Part shown: in pieces, positions 34,273 through 43,689 of the stretch
How the letters are laid out: every line of letters begins with the position of its first letter
Numbering within the stretch: position 1 is the first letter of the stretch
Origin: Thiobacillus sp.
Lineage (GTDB): Bacteria; Pseudomonadota; Gammaproteobacteria; Burkholderiales; Thiobacillaceae
Length of the DNA stretch: 64,000 bases
NCBI GenBank assembly: GCA_021166845.1
Contig: JAJPEP010000064.1
Coordinates: forward strand, 24,224-88,223
Reading direction: 5' to 3'
Made by a program: the position numbers and the translations under genes
Notes under the pieces: generated by a model
The model's input: the letters and a program-made list of their open reading frames with translations, nothing else
Databases searched by the model: none
Told to the model about the DNA's origin: nothing

Positions 34273-35034
34273 ATGGACATGCCTGGGATGACTGCCACGC
34301 TTACCGCTTCGCCGGCACTGAAACACGGCCTCACGGAACCGCCGCGCGGAGCCCGATCGACGTTCCAGCGCACGCGTATTTCGCCCTCCCCTCTCGTCGG
34401 AGTAAGCCTCGCTCACGCCAGCTTGCTCGGCCTGCTGCTGTTCGCACCGAACGCGACGGAACCCGTTGCGCCGCCGCGCCCGCTGACGGTGAGCCTGATC
34501 GAACCCGATACCGAAGAACCGCGACCGCAGCCCGAACCCGCACCCAGGCCACAGCCGCCCAAGCCTGTCGTCAAGCCCTTGCCTCCGCCGCCGGTACTGG
34601 TGGCCGAGTCCCCCCGGCCGACACCGCAACCGGTGGTCGAAGCGCCCAAACCCGACCCGGCGCCCGAACCCGTGCCCGAGGTGCTGCCGCCGCCTGCGCC
34701 GCCGGTCGCGGCGGAAGCGCCCAGGCCTGCGTCGCCGCCTCCACCGCCCGCCACGCCTCCCCGGCCGGCGGATTACCTGGCCAACCCCAAACCGCCCTAT
34801 CCCCATCTGTCGCGGCGGCTGGGTGAGGAAGGCCTGGTGCGCCTCAACATTCTGGTCAACCCGGACGGCAGTGTTGCCCGCCTGGAAATCGCCAAGAGCA
34901 GCGGCTATGCGCGCCTCGACCAGTCCGCCATGCACACGGTGCAGTCGAGCTGGAAATTCGAGCCCGCACGCCAGGGCGGCAAGCCGGTGGCCGCGTGGGT
35001 CATCGTGCCGATTCAGTTCACCCTCAGGAGTTAA
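34273..35034 (+). CDS. tonB: Energy transducer TonB
   Basis: A 253-residue TonB. One N-terminal membrane helix lies at about 43-57 (GVSLAHASLLGLLLF). A proline-rich spacer with PKPVVKPLPPPPVL-type repeats spans about 68-165. The C-terminal TonB domain has YLANPKPPYPHLSRRLGEEG, VNPDGSVARLEIAKSSGYA and WKFEPARQGGKPV. It passes proton-motive force from ExbBD to the outer-membrane receptors encoded next to it. First gene of tonB-exbB-exbD. Confidence 0.95.
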   Translation: MDMPGMTATLTASPALKHGLTEPPRGARSTFQRTRISPSPLVGVSLAHASLLGLLLFAPNATEPVAPPRPLTVSLIEPDTEEPRPQPEPAPRPQPPKPVVKPLPPPPVLVAESPRPTPQPVVEAPKPDPAPEPVPEVLPPPAPPVAAEAPRPASPPPPPATPPRPADYLANPKPPYPHLSRRLGEEGLVRLNILVNPDGSVARLEIAKSSGYARLDQSAMHTVQSSWKFEPARQGGKPVAAWVIVPIQFTLRS

Positions 35035-35037
35035 GTC

Positions 35038-35793
35038 ATGGAAACCGCTGCAACCTCAACCCAACTGGGCTTTGCCCACTTCATCGCGCAGGCCGACGGC
35101 CTTGCGCACTTCCTGCTCGTCGTGCTGCTGGCGATGTCGGTCGTCACCTGGTATCTCATCGTCAGCAAGAGCCTCGCCAACTGGCGCATGAAGAAGCACG
35201 CGCAGGCTTTCCTCGCGCGTTTCTGGGAGGCCCCCGGTCTCGCGTCGGTGACTGACTACCTGCAGAACCACGGGGTCAACGACCCGTTCTCGCACCTCAC
35301 CCACCACGGGCTCAAGGCGGCCGAGCAGTACCGCAACAAGACCGGGCAGCGCCTGATCGAATCCGGCTCGGAAGACGAATTCCTCACCCGCGCGCTGCGC
35401 CGCGCGCTCAACCAGGACACCGCGCGCCTCGAATACGGCCACACCATGCTGGCGTCGATCGCATCCTCCGCACCCTTTGTCGGCCTGTTCGGCACGGTGT
35501 GGGGCATCTATCACGCGCTGGTCAACATCGGCATGTCGGGCTCGGGCAGCCTCGACCAGGTCGCCGGCCCGGTCGGCGAGGCGCTGATCATGACCGCGCT
35601 GGGTCTGGCCGTCGCGATCCCCGCCGTGCTCGCCTACAACTTCTTCAACCGCGCCCGCCGCCAGATGCTCACCGAAGTCGACGGCTTCGCGCATGACCTG
35701 TTCGCCTTCATGTCCACCGGGGTGCGCAACAACACCCGCATCCACGACGACGAAGCGCGCGTCTACGCCGCACCCGCGGCCAGGAGCGCGTGA
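35038..35793 (+). CDS. exbB: TonB-system proton channel protein ExbB
   Basis: A 251-residue MotA/TolQ/ExbB protein with three membrane segments. The first is near 22-42 (HFLLVVLLAMSVVTWYLIVS). The conserved region ASIASSAPFVGLFGTVWGIY and GSLDQVAGPVGEALIMTALG is complete. It forms the proton channel with ExbD. The gene begins three bases after tonB and its stop overlaps the exbD start. Confidence 0.95.
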   Translation: METAATSTQLGFAHFIAQADGLAHFLLVVLLAMSVVTWYLIVSKSLANWRMKKHAQAFLARFWEAPGLASVTDYLQNHGVNDPFSHLTHHGLKAAEQYRNKTGQRLIESGSEDEFLTRALRRALNQDTARLEYGHTMLASIASSAPFVGLFGTVWGIYHALVNIGMSGSGSLDQVAGPVGEALIMTALGLAVAIPAVLAYNFFNRARRQMLTEVDGFAHDLFAFMSTGVRNNTRIHDDEARVYAAPAARSA

Positions 35794-36215
35794 TGGCTTT
35801 CGGCGGACTCACGAACGACGCCGGCGACGGCGACAACGCGGAAATCAACATGGTCCCGCTGATCGACGTGATGCTGGTGCTGCTGGTCATTTTCATCATC
35901 ACCGCGCCCTTGCTGACGCACGCGGTCAAGGTCGACCTGCCGCAGGCGTCGAGCCAGCCGAACGACGTGAAACCCGAAACGATCAATCTGTCGATCAAGG
36001 CCGACGGCACGGTCTACTGGAACGCCGAAGCGGTCGATGCGGCCGCCTGGCAGGCACGGATGGATCTGGCCGCGCAGAAGAATCCGCAGCCGGAAATCCA
36101 TATCCGCGCCGACGGTGATCTCGCCTATCGCAACGTCGCCCGGATCATGGCCGACGCCGCGCGCGCCGGGCTTACCAAGCTGGGGTTCATCACCGACCCC
36201 AGGCAAACTCAATGA
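35793..36215 (+). CDS. exbD: TonB-system protein ExbD
   Basis: A 140-residue ExbD/TolR protein with one membrane helix. EINMVPLIDVMLVLLVIFII carries the essential membrane aspartate. The C-terminal periplasmic part includes ADGDLAYRNVARIMADAARA and LTKLGFITDP. The ATG overlapping the exbB stop is preferred to a GTG one codon earlier. Confidence 0.94.
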   Translation: MAFGGLTNDAGDGDNAEINMVPLIDVMLVLLVIFIITAPLLTHAVKVDLPQASSQPNDVKPETINLSIKADGTVYWNAEAVDAAAWQARMDLAAQKNPQPEIHIRADGDLAYRNVARIMADAARAGLTKLGFITDPRQTQ

Positions 36216-36276
36216 GCACGTATGCAATAAAAACCCACCGAACCCGAACGATCTTATAAGCCGTTCTCATCCCGCC

Positions 36277-36306
36277 CAGTCAGCCAGCCTCCGGTCAGCC
36301 AGCCAC
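36277..36306 (+). repeat. AGCC leader motif, site 4 (two copies)
   Basis: CAGTCAGCCAGCCT (36277-36290) and TCAGCCAGCCAC (36295-36306), 33 bases before the receptor 1 ATG. The rest of the exbD-receptor gap shows no Fur box. Confidence 0.6.
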
Positions 36307-36339
36307 GCACAACAACAAATCTGCAAACAGGAGAAACTC

Positions 36340-38409
36340 ATGCGGACTCACCCATCCTTTTACCCCACTCTGAAACTCTTACCGCTCGCACTCGCAGCTG
36401 CGCTGCAAGCTCCAGCGATAGCACTGGCCAACGAAAAGACAGAAGTGGTTTTGCCGCGCATCGACGTAATTTATGGCGGCGCAGAAGATATTGCCAAGCA
36501 GCCCGGTTCTGTCTCGATCATCGATAAAGAGCAACTGGAACGCCTCCAGCCGCTCTCCACCGAAGACGCGCTGCGTCGTGTTCCGGGCGTCTACATCAAG
36601 GGTGAGGAAGAAACCGCCGTCGTCGCCAACATCGGCATCCGCGGCCTGAATGCCGCCGACTACAAGTCGCTGATCCTCGAAGACGGCGTGCCGGTCGCGC
36701 CCGGCCTGTTCGTCGGCAACGGCCGCTACTACAACCCGCGCATCCAGCGCATGGACGAAATCGAAGTACTGAAGGGCGCCGCGGCGCTGCGCTACGGCCC
36801 CAACACCATCGGCGGCGTCATCAACTACAAGACCAAGGACCCTATCGACGGCTTCTCCTTGTCCGGCCGCGCCGGCTCGAACAACTACCGCGAAGCCACC
36901 ATCGAAGCCGGCGGCGCGACGCCTTCCGGCGAGGCCAAGGCCGGCCTGTTCTACACCCGCGCGTCCAGCGACGGTTTCCAGGACAAGGACTTCGATATGC
37001 AGGACCTGATGGTCAAGGGCGGCATGGCGCTGGGCGACGACCAGTGGCTGGGCGCGAAATTCACCTACTACGAGAACGACGCCAACATTTCGTATCGCGG
37101 CCTGTTCCTGGGCGAATTCAACGCCGGCGCCTCATACAACCCCGCACCGGATGACTATTTCCTGACCGAGCGCAAGTCGCTCGACATCAATCACCTGTGG
37201 GAAATCCGCCCCGGCATGAGCCTCAGCACCGTGCTGTACTGGAGCGAGATGTACCGCGACTACTGGCGTTTCGCGGTCGACAGCGCCGCTTCGACAGCCG
37301 CCGGAAGTTGGGTTTACACGGACGTTGTCAACGGCAACAACCGCTCCTTCGACCGCATCGGCCTGGATTCCCGCCTCACCGTCGCCAACAAGCTCTTCGG
37401 CGTGACCGGCGAAGCCGAAATCGGCGTGCGCATCATGGAAGAAGAGATGGTCGATCAGGGTATCGCCGCGACCCGCGCCAACCCGCGTACCGGCACGATT
37501 ACCACCGATCGCGTGGACTCCGCCACCAGCTACGCCCTGTTCGCGCAGAACCGCTTCGACGTAACCGACCGGCTCTCGATCACCCCCGGCCTGCGCATCG
37601 AAAGCTATGAGCAGGAACGAGAAGACCTCCGCAAAGCCGCGAACAACGGCGACAGCTCGAACACCGAATACCTGCCCGGTCTTGGCGCGACCTATCGGCT
37701 CAACCCCGCCGCCCAGCTCTACGGCAGCGTCTACAAAGCCTTCTCGCCGGCGCTGAACTCGCAGTCCATCGTCACCGGCCTGGATCAGCAACTCGATGCC
37801 GAGCACTCGATCAACGTCGAATTCGGTGTGCGCGGCGGCAGCGACAAACTGCGCTACGAGTTCACTGCCTTCCAGATGGACTTCGACAACCAGATCACCC
37901 CGGCCATCTCGGGCGGCTTGACCAACGCCAACGCCGGCAGCACCCTGCATCGCGGTCTGGAAGCGGCGATGGGTTATCGCTGGAACAACGGCTTCAGCGT
38001 CGACGGCAACCTGACCTGGATCCCGGTCTCGGAATACCGCGAGGATCGCAGCGGCGGCATCAACCAGGGTAACCGCCTGCCCTACTCGCCCGAACTGCTG
38101 GCGAACCTGAGCCTTGGCTACGCGTCGGGTCCGGTCAGCACTGCGCTCTCCTGGAATTATGTCGATGAACAGTTCGGCAACGGCAACAACACCACGCCGA
38201 TTACCGGCAGCGGCAACTCCGTCTGGTCAGGCCTGCTCCCGAGCTACTACACCGTCGACCTCACCGGAAGCTATGACGTCAACAAACAGCTCAAGCTGTT
38301 CGGCGCGATCAAGAACCTGACCGACGAGCGCTACATCGCCGGCCTGCGTCAGGGTATCTACGCCGGTCCCGAACGGGCATTCGAAGCGGGTGCGAAATAC
38401 ACCTTCTGA
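36340..38409 (+). CDS. TonB-dependent receptor 1 (siderophore / FecA-like)
   Basis: A 689-residue outer-membrane receptor. Signal peptide to about residue 30. The plug contains LPRIDVIYGGAEDIAKQPGS, DALRRVPGVYIKGEEE and IEVLKGAAALRYGPNTIGGV. The barrel ends with ERAFEAGAKYTF. It is closest in style to FecA-type iron receptors. It is intact, preceded by an AGAGAAA-like ribosome site, and directly follows exbD, so TonB energy supply is next door. Substrate is unknown. Sequence immediately after its stop is a scar resembling another receptor's end. Confidence 0.9.
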   Translation: MRTHPSFYPTLKLLPLALAAALQAPAIALANEKTEVVLPRIDVIYGGAEDIAKQPGSVSIIDKEQLERLQPLSTEDALRRVPGVYIKGEEETAVVANIGIRGLNAADYKSLILEDGVPVAPGLFVGNGRYYNPRIQRMDEIEVLKGAAALRYGPNTIGGVINYKTKDPIDGFSLSGRAGSNNYREATIEAGGATPSGEAKAGLFYTRASSDGFQDKDFDMQDLMVKGGMALGDDQWLGAKFTYYENDANISYRGLFLGEFNAGASYNPAPDDYFLTERKSLDINHLWEIRPGMSLSTVLYWSEMYRDYWRFAVDSAASTAAGSWVYTDVVNGNNRSFDRIGLDSRLTVANKLFGVTGEAEIGVRIMEEEMVDQGIAATRANPRTGTITTDRVDSATSYALFAQNRFDVTDRLSITPGLRIESYEQEREDLRKAANNGDSSNTEYLPGLGATYRLNPAAQLYGSVYKAFSPALNSQSIVTGLDQQLDAEHSINVEFGVRGGSDKLRYEFTAFQMDFDNQITPAISGGLTNANAGSTLHRGLEAAMGYRWNNGFSVDGNLTWIPVSEYREDRSGGINQGNRLPYSPELLANLSLGYASGPVSTALSWNYVDEQFGNGNNTTPITGSGNSVWSGLLPSYYTVDLTGSYDVNKQLKLFGAIKNLTDERYIAGLRQGIYAGPERAFEAGAKYTF

Positions 38410-38436
38410 CCCTGCGTAACGACTTCCGAGGAAAAC

Positions 38437-38736
38437 GTGGTCGTCACCATTGACAAGGTACTGACCTCCGACGCGCTGGCGGCAATCCGCCAACAGCTCG
38501 CCGGGGCGAACTGGGCGACCGGCCTGTCGGCCGGCGCGCAGGCCGCGCTCGTCAAGAAAACCAGTAACTCCCGGAGGACGCGCCGCAGCTGCGCGAACTC
38601 CGGCTTCTCGTCATGCGCGCGCTGAACCGCAGCAAGGTTCTGCTTTCCGCCGCCCTGCCGAACAAGATTCGGCCGCCCAAATTCAACCGCCATTGCGGCG
38701 ACACCAACACCTACGGCTGGCACGCCGACAACGCCT
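38437..38736 (+). pseudogene. Relic of PiuC-like Fe(II)/2-oxoglutarate dioxygenase, scar 1
   Basis: GTG start then VVTIDKVLTSDALAAIRQQL resembles the N-terminus of PiuC/YbiX dioxygenases. The frame breaks after residue 42; other frames continue LPEDAPQLREL, LLVMRALNRSK, AALPNKIRPPKFNRH and TYGWHADNA, the HxD iron-site region. About two thirds of the gene is missing and the relic runs straight into the leader of receptor 2. The 26 bases before it (CCCTGCGTAACGACTTCC) look like the end of another receptor gene. Confidence 0.75.
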
Positions 38737-38738
38737 TG

Positions 38739-38750
38739 TCAGCCAGCCAC
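38739..38750 (+). repeat. AGCC leader motif, site 5
   Basis: TCAGCCAGCCAC, 31 bases before the receptor 2 ATG, directly after the dioxygenase relic. Confidence 0.6.
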
Positions 38751-38781
38751 ATCACTCTTCCAATCGAACGAGACTGAAATC

Positions 38782-40911
38782 ATGCAAACGCGCGCAACGC
38801 CTTCCCGGCGCCCTCACGGTACTTCATCCCAACAACCCGTAAGGGCCCGCCTGTTATCCCGGTGGATGGCGCTGTTGGCCGCGGGTCTGGCCTCGCCGGC
38901 CTGGGCCGGCGGCGAGATCACCCTGCCGGCGCTTCAGGTGACCGCCAAGGGCTACGCCGCCGACCCGCTGGCCACCGCCAACGCGGTCGAGTCGCTGGCG
39001 CCGTCCGCCATGAGCGGCGTCGCCGGCGGTCTTTTCGTCGGCGAACCGGGCCTGGCGGCCCACACCGACGGCGCCTGGGGACAGAATCCGGTGCTGCGCG
39101 GCCTGAAGAAGGAAAGCGTGGTGGTGCTGGTGGACGGCGTGCGGGTGAACTCCGCGCAACCGGTCGGCGCCGTTGCGTCCTTCCTCGACCTGGGGCTGCT
39201 CGACCGCGCCGAGGCGGTGAAGGGGCCAACTTCGGTGCTGTACGGCAGCGGCGCCATGGGCGGCGTGGTCAACCTGATCACGCCGGCGGCCGAATTCCGG
39301 AAAACGCCCGGCTGGGATGGCCGTTTCAGCCTGGGAGCGGCGAGCGCGGACGACGGTTTCAACGGTGCCGTGCTGGGACGCTACGGCAATGCCGACCATG
39401 CCTTGGTGCTGGGCGCGGCGCATCGCAAGGCGGGCGATTACGACGCGCCGGACGGCAAGGTGGACCTGACCGGTTACGAGTCGGATAGCCTGTTGTTCAA
39501 GTCGCGACACCGGCTGTCTGGCGACCTGAGCCTGACCCTCAACCTGCAACGCCACAGTGACGACGACGTCTGGTATCCCGGTTCCGCGCGCACCGGCGGC
39601 CAGCCCGGCGGCGCCGGCATCCCGCCGTTGCTGGGCACGGTGACCCTGCATTCGCCGGAGCAGCGGCGCGAGCTCTACGAGCTGGGCATCGAGGGCAAAC
39701 TGGGCGCCGGACGGGTCTCGGCCGCGCTGTATCGCCAGGAGGTGTTCCGCCAGATTCGCGCTTATTCCGCCAACCTGGGCCGGGACTACGTGCGCAACGA
39801 CGTCAGCTTCGAGACGACCGGCGCGCGCGCGTCCTACCTGACGCCGGTGGCCGAGGGCCATCTGCTCACGGTTGGTGTCGACGCCTGGCGGATGACCGGC
39901 GACCCCGAGCGCCACATAGACAACAACGCGCCTCTGTTCGACAACAACGTGCGCAACGACCCGTTTTCCGACGGCGAGATCACCTCGACCGGCCTGTTCA
40001 TGCAGGATGAATTCAGCCTGGGCGCCACACAAATTCAGGCCGGCCTTCGCTACGATCAGGTGGTCGGCGATGCGGCACAGAAGGGCAGTGGCCCCTCGGC
40101 GCAAACCACAGGTTTGAAGCACCGTGACGGCACCCTGTCCTGGTCCATCGGCGCGGTGCAGGCGGTGTCCGATGCCTTCAACCCTTACCTCAACCTCGGC
40201 CAGGCCTACCGGGCGGCGGACATGCGCGAACGCTTCGAGGACTCGGCCCGGGGCGACGGCTATTACGTGGTCGGCAACCCGCAACTGGAACCGGAGTTTT
40301 CCACCTCTTTCGAGGTCGGCGCGAAGGGGCGCTCGGGCGGCATGGAATACCGCACGGCGATCTTCCACACCACGGTGAAGGACTTCATCGCCGGGCGCAT
40401 CACCGGAACCAACCATGCCGGCACCGGCCTGCCGATCAAGCTGACCGAGAACCTGGACAAGGTGGTGCTCTACGGCGCCGAGGGTGGCGCCAGCTGGCCG
40501 CTGGGCGCTTATGTCATGGATGCCGCCTTCACCTGGCTGCGCGGCGACAACGAGCAGGACGACGAGCCGATGTACCAGATGCCGGCGCCTGAACTGCGCC
40601 TCGGCATCGGCCAGCCGGCCGCGACCGGCCTGCGCTGGCATGCACAGGCACGCGGCGTGGCGAAGCAGGACCGCGTCGCCACCGACTTCTCGAATGGCAC
40701 CGAGAACGCAACGGCCGGCTACGCGACGGTCGACGTGTCCGCCGGCTGGGGCTTCGGCAAGGTCGGCACGCTGGCCGCGCTCGACCTGGATGCCTCGCTG
40801 ACCAACCTGCTCGACAAGGGTTATCACGATCATCTGACCGACGGCATTTCCGGCCGGGAGATCCAGGCGCCGGGACGCAGTTTCAATGTGACGTTGAAGG
40901 GAAGTTTCTGA
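38782..40911 (+). CDS. TonB-dependent receptor 2 (haem/haemoglobin-type)
   Basis: A 709-residue outer-membrane receptor. After a signal peptide (about 1-42) the plug includes ITLPALQVTAKGYAADPLAT, VLRGLKKESVVVLVDGVRVN and VKGPTSVLYGSGAMGGVVNL. The FRAP/NPNL-type region reads GQAYRAADMRERFEDSARGD and NPQLEPEFSTSFEVG. The layout is like haem or haemoglobin receptors. It is translationally coupled to an ABC transporter (TGATG), suggesting that the substrate taken in passes to that transporter. Haem is not proved. Confidence 0.9.
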   Translation: MQTRATPSRRPHGTSSQQPVRARLLSRWMALLAAGLASPAWAGGEITLPALQVTAKGYAADPLATANAVESLAPSAMSGVAGGLFVGEPGLAAHTDGAWGQNPVLRGLKKESVVVLVDGVRVNSAQPVGAVASFLDLGLLDRAEAVKGPTSVLYGSGAMGGVVNLITPAAEFRKTPGWDGRFSLGAASADDGFNGAVLGRYGNADHALVLGAAHRKAGDYDAPDGKVDLTGYESDSLLFKSRHRLSGDLSLTLNLQRHSDDDVWYPGSARTGGQPGGAGIPPLLGTVTLHSPEQRRELYELGIEGKLGAGRVSAALYRQEVFRQIRAYSANLGRDYVRNDVSFETTGARASYLTPVAEGHLLTVGVDAWRMTGDPERHIDNNAPLFDNNVRNDPFSDGEITSTGLFMQDEFSLGATQIQAGLRYDQVVGDAAQKGSGPSAQTTGLKHRDGTLSWSIGAVQAVSDAFNPYLNLGQAYRAADMRERFEDSARGDGYYVVGNPQLEPEFSTSFEVGAKGRSGGMEYRTAIFHTTVKDFIAGRITGTNHAGTGLPIKLTENLDKVVLYGAEGGASWPLGAYVMDAAFTWLRGDNEQDDEPMYQMPAPELRLGIGQPAATGLRWHAQARGVAKQDRVATDFSNGTENATAGYATVDVSAGWGFGKVGTLAALDLDASLTNLLDKGYHDHLTDGISGREIQAPGRSFNVTLKGSF

Positions 40912-42038
40912 TGCGTATCGGTTTGACTGCGAACGGCACCCTCTCCCGCGCTGCCGTACTCCCCTCCCCCGCGAGCGGGGGAGGGGCTGGGGGAGAGGGA
41001 AGGTTTGGTCTGATTCATGCCGCCATGGCTTTTGCTTTGCTGCTGTTGCTCGCCACTGGCGCCGCCCACGCCGCCAAGCTGCCCAAGCTCACCCTGTCCG
41101 GACCCTACGCCTCGGTGTCCAACCCGCTCATCCACATGGTGGAAAGCGGGGCGCTGAAGGACATCGCCGACAAGGTCGAATTCGTGCCCTGGAAGGACCC
41201 GGACCAGTTGCGGGTGCTGGCCATCGAGGGCAAGGCCGACTTCGTCGCGATGCCCACCAACGTGGCGGCCAATCTGTACAACCGGGGCGTCAAGCTGAAC
41301 CTGCTCAACGTCTCCACCTGGGGCGTGCTGTGGATGGTGTCGCGCGACCCGAAGCTCAAGACGCTGGCCGATTTCAAGGGCAAGGAAATCGCCATGCCCT
41401 TCCGCGCCGATATGCCGGATATCGTCTTCGGCCTGCTGGCGGAAGGGCAGGGCATCGATCCGCGCCGCGACTTCAAACTGCGTTACGTCGCCAGTCCGCT
41501 CGACGCCATGCAGCTTCTGGTCATGCGCCGGGTCGACCACGCCCTGCTGGCGGAGCCGGCGGTGTCGATGGCCTTGCGCAAAACGAAATCCTTCCCGATC
41601 AGCCTGGTCGCGCCGGACCTGTACCGCGGCGTCGATCTGCAGAAGGAATGGGGCCGCGTTTACAAGTCCGAGGCGCGCATGCCGCAGGCCGGCATCGTCG
41701 CGCTGGGCAAGGCGCGCGCGGACGCGAAGCTGGTCGAACGCTTCCAGACCGCCTACGCCGCCTCGCTGAAATGGTGCCAGGCCCATGCCGGCGAATGCGG
41801 CAAGCTGGTCGCCAAGCGTATCGACCTGCTGACCCCCGAAGCGGTGGCGGATTCCATGGCGGTCAGCCAGATGCGCTTCGTCTCCGCCGCCGAAGCGCGG
41901 CCGGAACTGGAGACCTTCTTCAAGCGCCTGCATGCCAAGCAGCCGGCGTTGCTGGGCGGCAAGCTGCCGGATGCTGGTTTCTATAGCCCCTCTCCCGTAA
42001 GCGGGGGAGGGGTTGGGGAGAGGGCTACTCGGCCATGA
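40911..42038 (+). CDS. ABC transporter substrate-binding protein with palindromes at both ends
   Basis: A 375-residue periplasmic protein of the nitrate/sulfonate/taurine (NMT1-like) kind: LTLSGPYASVSNPLIHMVES, VLAIEGKADFVAMPTNVAAN, PFRADMPDIVFGLL. Its signal peptide (MAFALLLLLATGAAHAA) begins only near residue 39. The start overlaps the receptor 2 stop and has a good ribosome site, so the first 38 residues (with VLPSPASGGGAGGEG) come from an inserted palindrome. A start at 41025 would avoid it. A second element encodes the C-terminal tail YSPSPVSGGGVGERATRP. Confidence 0.88.
   Translation: MRIGLTANGTLSRAAVLPSPASGGGAGGEGRFGLIHAAMAFALLLLLATGAAHAAKLPKLTLSGPYASVSNPLIHMVESGALKDIADKVEFVPWKDPDQLRVLAIEGKADFVAMPTNVAANLYNRGVKLNLLNVSTWGVLWMVSRDPKLKTLADFKGKEIAMPFRADMPDIVFGLLAEGQGIDPRRDFKLRYVASPLDAMQLLVMRRVDHALLAEPAVSMALRKTKSFPISLVAPDLYRGVDLQKEWGRVYKSEARMPQAGIVALGKARADAKLVERFQTAYAASLKWCQAHAGECGKLVAKRIDLLTPEAVADSMAVSQMRFVSAAEARPELETFFKRLHAKQPALLGGKLPDAGFYSPSPVSGGGVGERATRP
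40939..40999. repeat. GC-rich palindromic element inside SBP gene, 5' side
   Basis: Outer arms CCCTCTCCC (40939) and GGGAGAGGG (to 40999); inner arms CCCCTCCCCC-GCGAGC-GGGGGAGGGG at 40961-40986. It lies between the start codon and the signal peptide of the substrate-binding protein and keeps the frame open. Confidence 0.85.
41986..42026. repeat. GC-rich palindromic element inside SBP gene, 3' end
   Basis: GCCCCTCTCCCGTAAGCGGG, then GGAGGGGTTGGGGAGAGGGC: the same family as the upstream element. It supplies the last codons of the substrate-binding protein and ends nine bases before the permease start. Confidence 0.85.
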
Positions 42039-42823
42039 CCCTGCTGCGCGCCTGGCTCGCCGGCATCCCCGCTTACCTGTGGAGCGGCTGGGGCGCAATC
42101 AGCAGCCTGATGCTGTTCTTCGCCCTGTGGGACTGGGGCGCGCAGGTCTATGGCGATCTGGTCTTGCCGAGTCCGCTCGCCACCTTCGATACCCTGGCCG
42201 GCCTGCTGGCCGAAGGCACGGCCTGGCCGGAACTGGCGGTGACCGCCAAGCGCGCCCTGATCGGCTTCGCGCTGTCGCTGGCGGTGGGCAGCGTGCTGGG
42301 GCTGCTCGCCGGGCTGTCAATGACCGCGTCGATGATGTCCCGGCCCATCGTCACCGTGCTGGTGGGTATGCCGCCGATCGCCTGGCTGGTGCTGGCCCTG
42401 CTGTGGTTCGGCAGCGGCGACGCCACGCCGGTATTCACCGTGTTCATCGCCTGCTTTCCCATCGTCTTCGTCGGCGCCCTGCAAGGCACCCGCACGCTGG
42501 ACGATCAGTTGAAGGACGTGGCACGCGCCTATCGCCTGCCGCTGCGGATGACGCTGACCGACGTCTACATGCCGCATGTGATCTCCTATCTGTTTCCGGC
42601 CTGGATCGCAGCGCTGGGCATGTCCTGGAAGATCGTGGTGATGGCGGAACTGCTGTCCACCCAGGACGGCGTCGGCGCGGCGCTGGCGGTGTCGCGTTCG
42701 CATCTCGATACGGCCGCCAGCATGGCCTGGATCGCCGCCGTGGTCGGCCTGCTGCTGGCGGTGGAATACCTGGTGCTGGAACCGATCAAGCGCGAGGTGG
42801 AAAGCTGGAGGTCTGTCCAATGA
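42035..42823 (+). CDS. ABC transporter permease (nitrate/taurine type)
   Basis: A 262-residue inner-membrane permease of the BPD_transp_1 family. About six helices; the EAA loop is LKDVARAYRLPLRMTLTDVY, followed by MPHVISYLFPAWIAALGMSW. It belongs with the flanking binding protein and ATPase, with overlapping starts and stops on both sides (ATGA). The substrate is unknown; TauC/SsuC-like similarity alone is not enough. Confidence 0.93.
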   Translation: MTLLRAWLAGIPAYLWSGWGAISSLMLFFALWDWGAQVYGDLVLPSPLATFDTLAGLLAEGTAWPELAVTAKRALIGFALSLAVGSVLGLLAGLSMTASMMSRPIVTVLVGMPPIAWLVLALLWFGSGDATPVFTVFIACFPIVFVGALQGTRTLDDQLKDVARAYRLPLRMTLTDVYMPHVISYLFPAWIAALGMSWKIVVMAELLSTQDGVGAALAVSRSHLDTAASMAWIAAVVGLLLAVEYLVLEPIKREVESWRSVQ

Positions 42824-43689
42824 GCCTGACCGTGCAAGGCGTCGGCCGCCGCTTTGGCCTCACCGATGTGCTGTCCGGCATCGACCTCGCCCTCGCGCCC
42901 GGCGAAGCGGTCGCCCTGGTCGGGCCGTCAGGCTGCGGCAAGACCACGCTGCTGCATCTGATCGCCGGCCTGGAAACGGCCAGCGAGGGCCGCATCGACA
43001 ACGGTTTCGGCAATCCGGCGCACGTCTTCCAGCAGCCGCGCCTGCTGCCCTGGAAGACCGCGCGCGACAACATCGCCCTGGGACTCAAGGCGCGCGGCGT
43101 GGCGCATTCCGAACGCGATGCCCGCGCCGGCGCCATCGCTCGCCGGCTGGGCTTGAGCGACGACGACCTGGACAAGTTTCCGCACCAGCTTTCCGGCGGC
43201 ATGCAAAGCCGCGTCGCATTGGCGCGCGCCTTCGTGCTGGAGCCGGACCTGCTGTTGCTGGACGAGCCGTTTTCCGCCTTGGACATCGGCTTGAAAGCGG
43301 AGCTGTACGCGCTGCTGTTGAAGGAACTGGCGCAGCGCGGCGCCAGCCTGCTGATGATCACCCACGACCTGATGGAAGCCGTGCGCCTCACCGACCGCAT
43401 CCTGATGATGGCGCCGGAGCCTGGCCGCATCGTCGGCGCGTTCCGGCTCGACCAGCCTCGTCTGGGTCGTAGCGAGGAATGGATCTATCGAACCACGGCC
43501 GCGTTCATGGAGGCCCCGGCGGTGCGGGAAGGATTCGGGCTGCCCACGGCAGCGGCCGCCGATGAGGCCACTGAAGAAGCCACCAAAAAGGCCGTCCCGA
43601 TTCAGTTTGTTCAACTTCCGCCGACGGATGCCATGGCGTCCTGTTGCGGTTCGCTTAAACCGAAAGCCCACGCATGCGGCAAACATTGA
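42820..43689 (+). CDS. ABC transporter ATPase (nitrate/taurine type)
   Basis: A 289-residue ATPase. Walker A GPSGCGKTTLLHLI, the Q-loop FQQPRLLPWKTARDNIALGL, the signature LSGGMQSRVALARAF and Walker B LLLLDEPFSALDI are all present. After the usual domain the protein has an extra C-terminal stretch from about 245, with Ala/Glu/Thr runs and two cysteines (ASCCGS), plus HACGKH at the end, which might bind metal. It overlaps the nnrS gene by 16 bases. Confidence 0.93.
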   Translation: MSLTVQGVGRRFGLTDVLSGIDLALAPGEAVALVGPSGCGKTTLLHLIAGLETASEGRIDNGFGNPAHVFQQPRLLPWKTARDNIALGLKARGVAHSERDARAGAIARRLGLSDDDLDKFPHQLSGGMQSRVALARAFVLEPDLLLLDEPFSALDIGLKAELYALLLKELAQRGASLLMITHDLMEAVRLTDRILMMAPEPGRIVGAFRLDQPRLGRSEEWIYRTTAAFMEAPAVREGFGLPTAAAADEATEEATKKAVPIQFVQLPPTDAMASCCGSLKPKAHACGKH

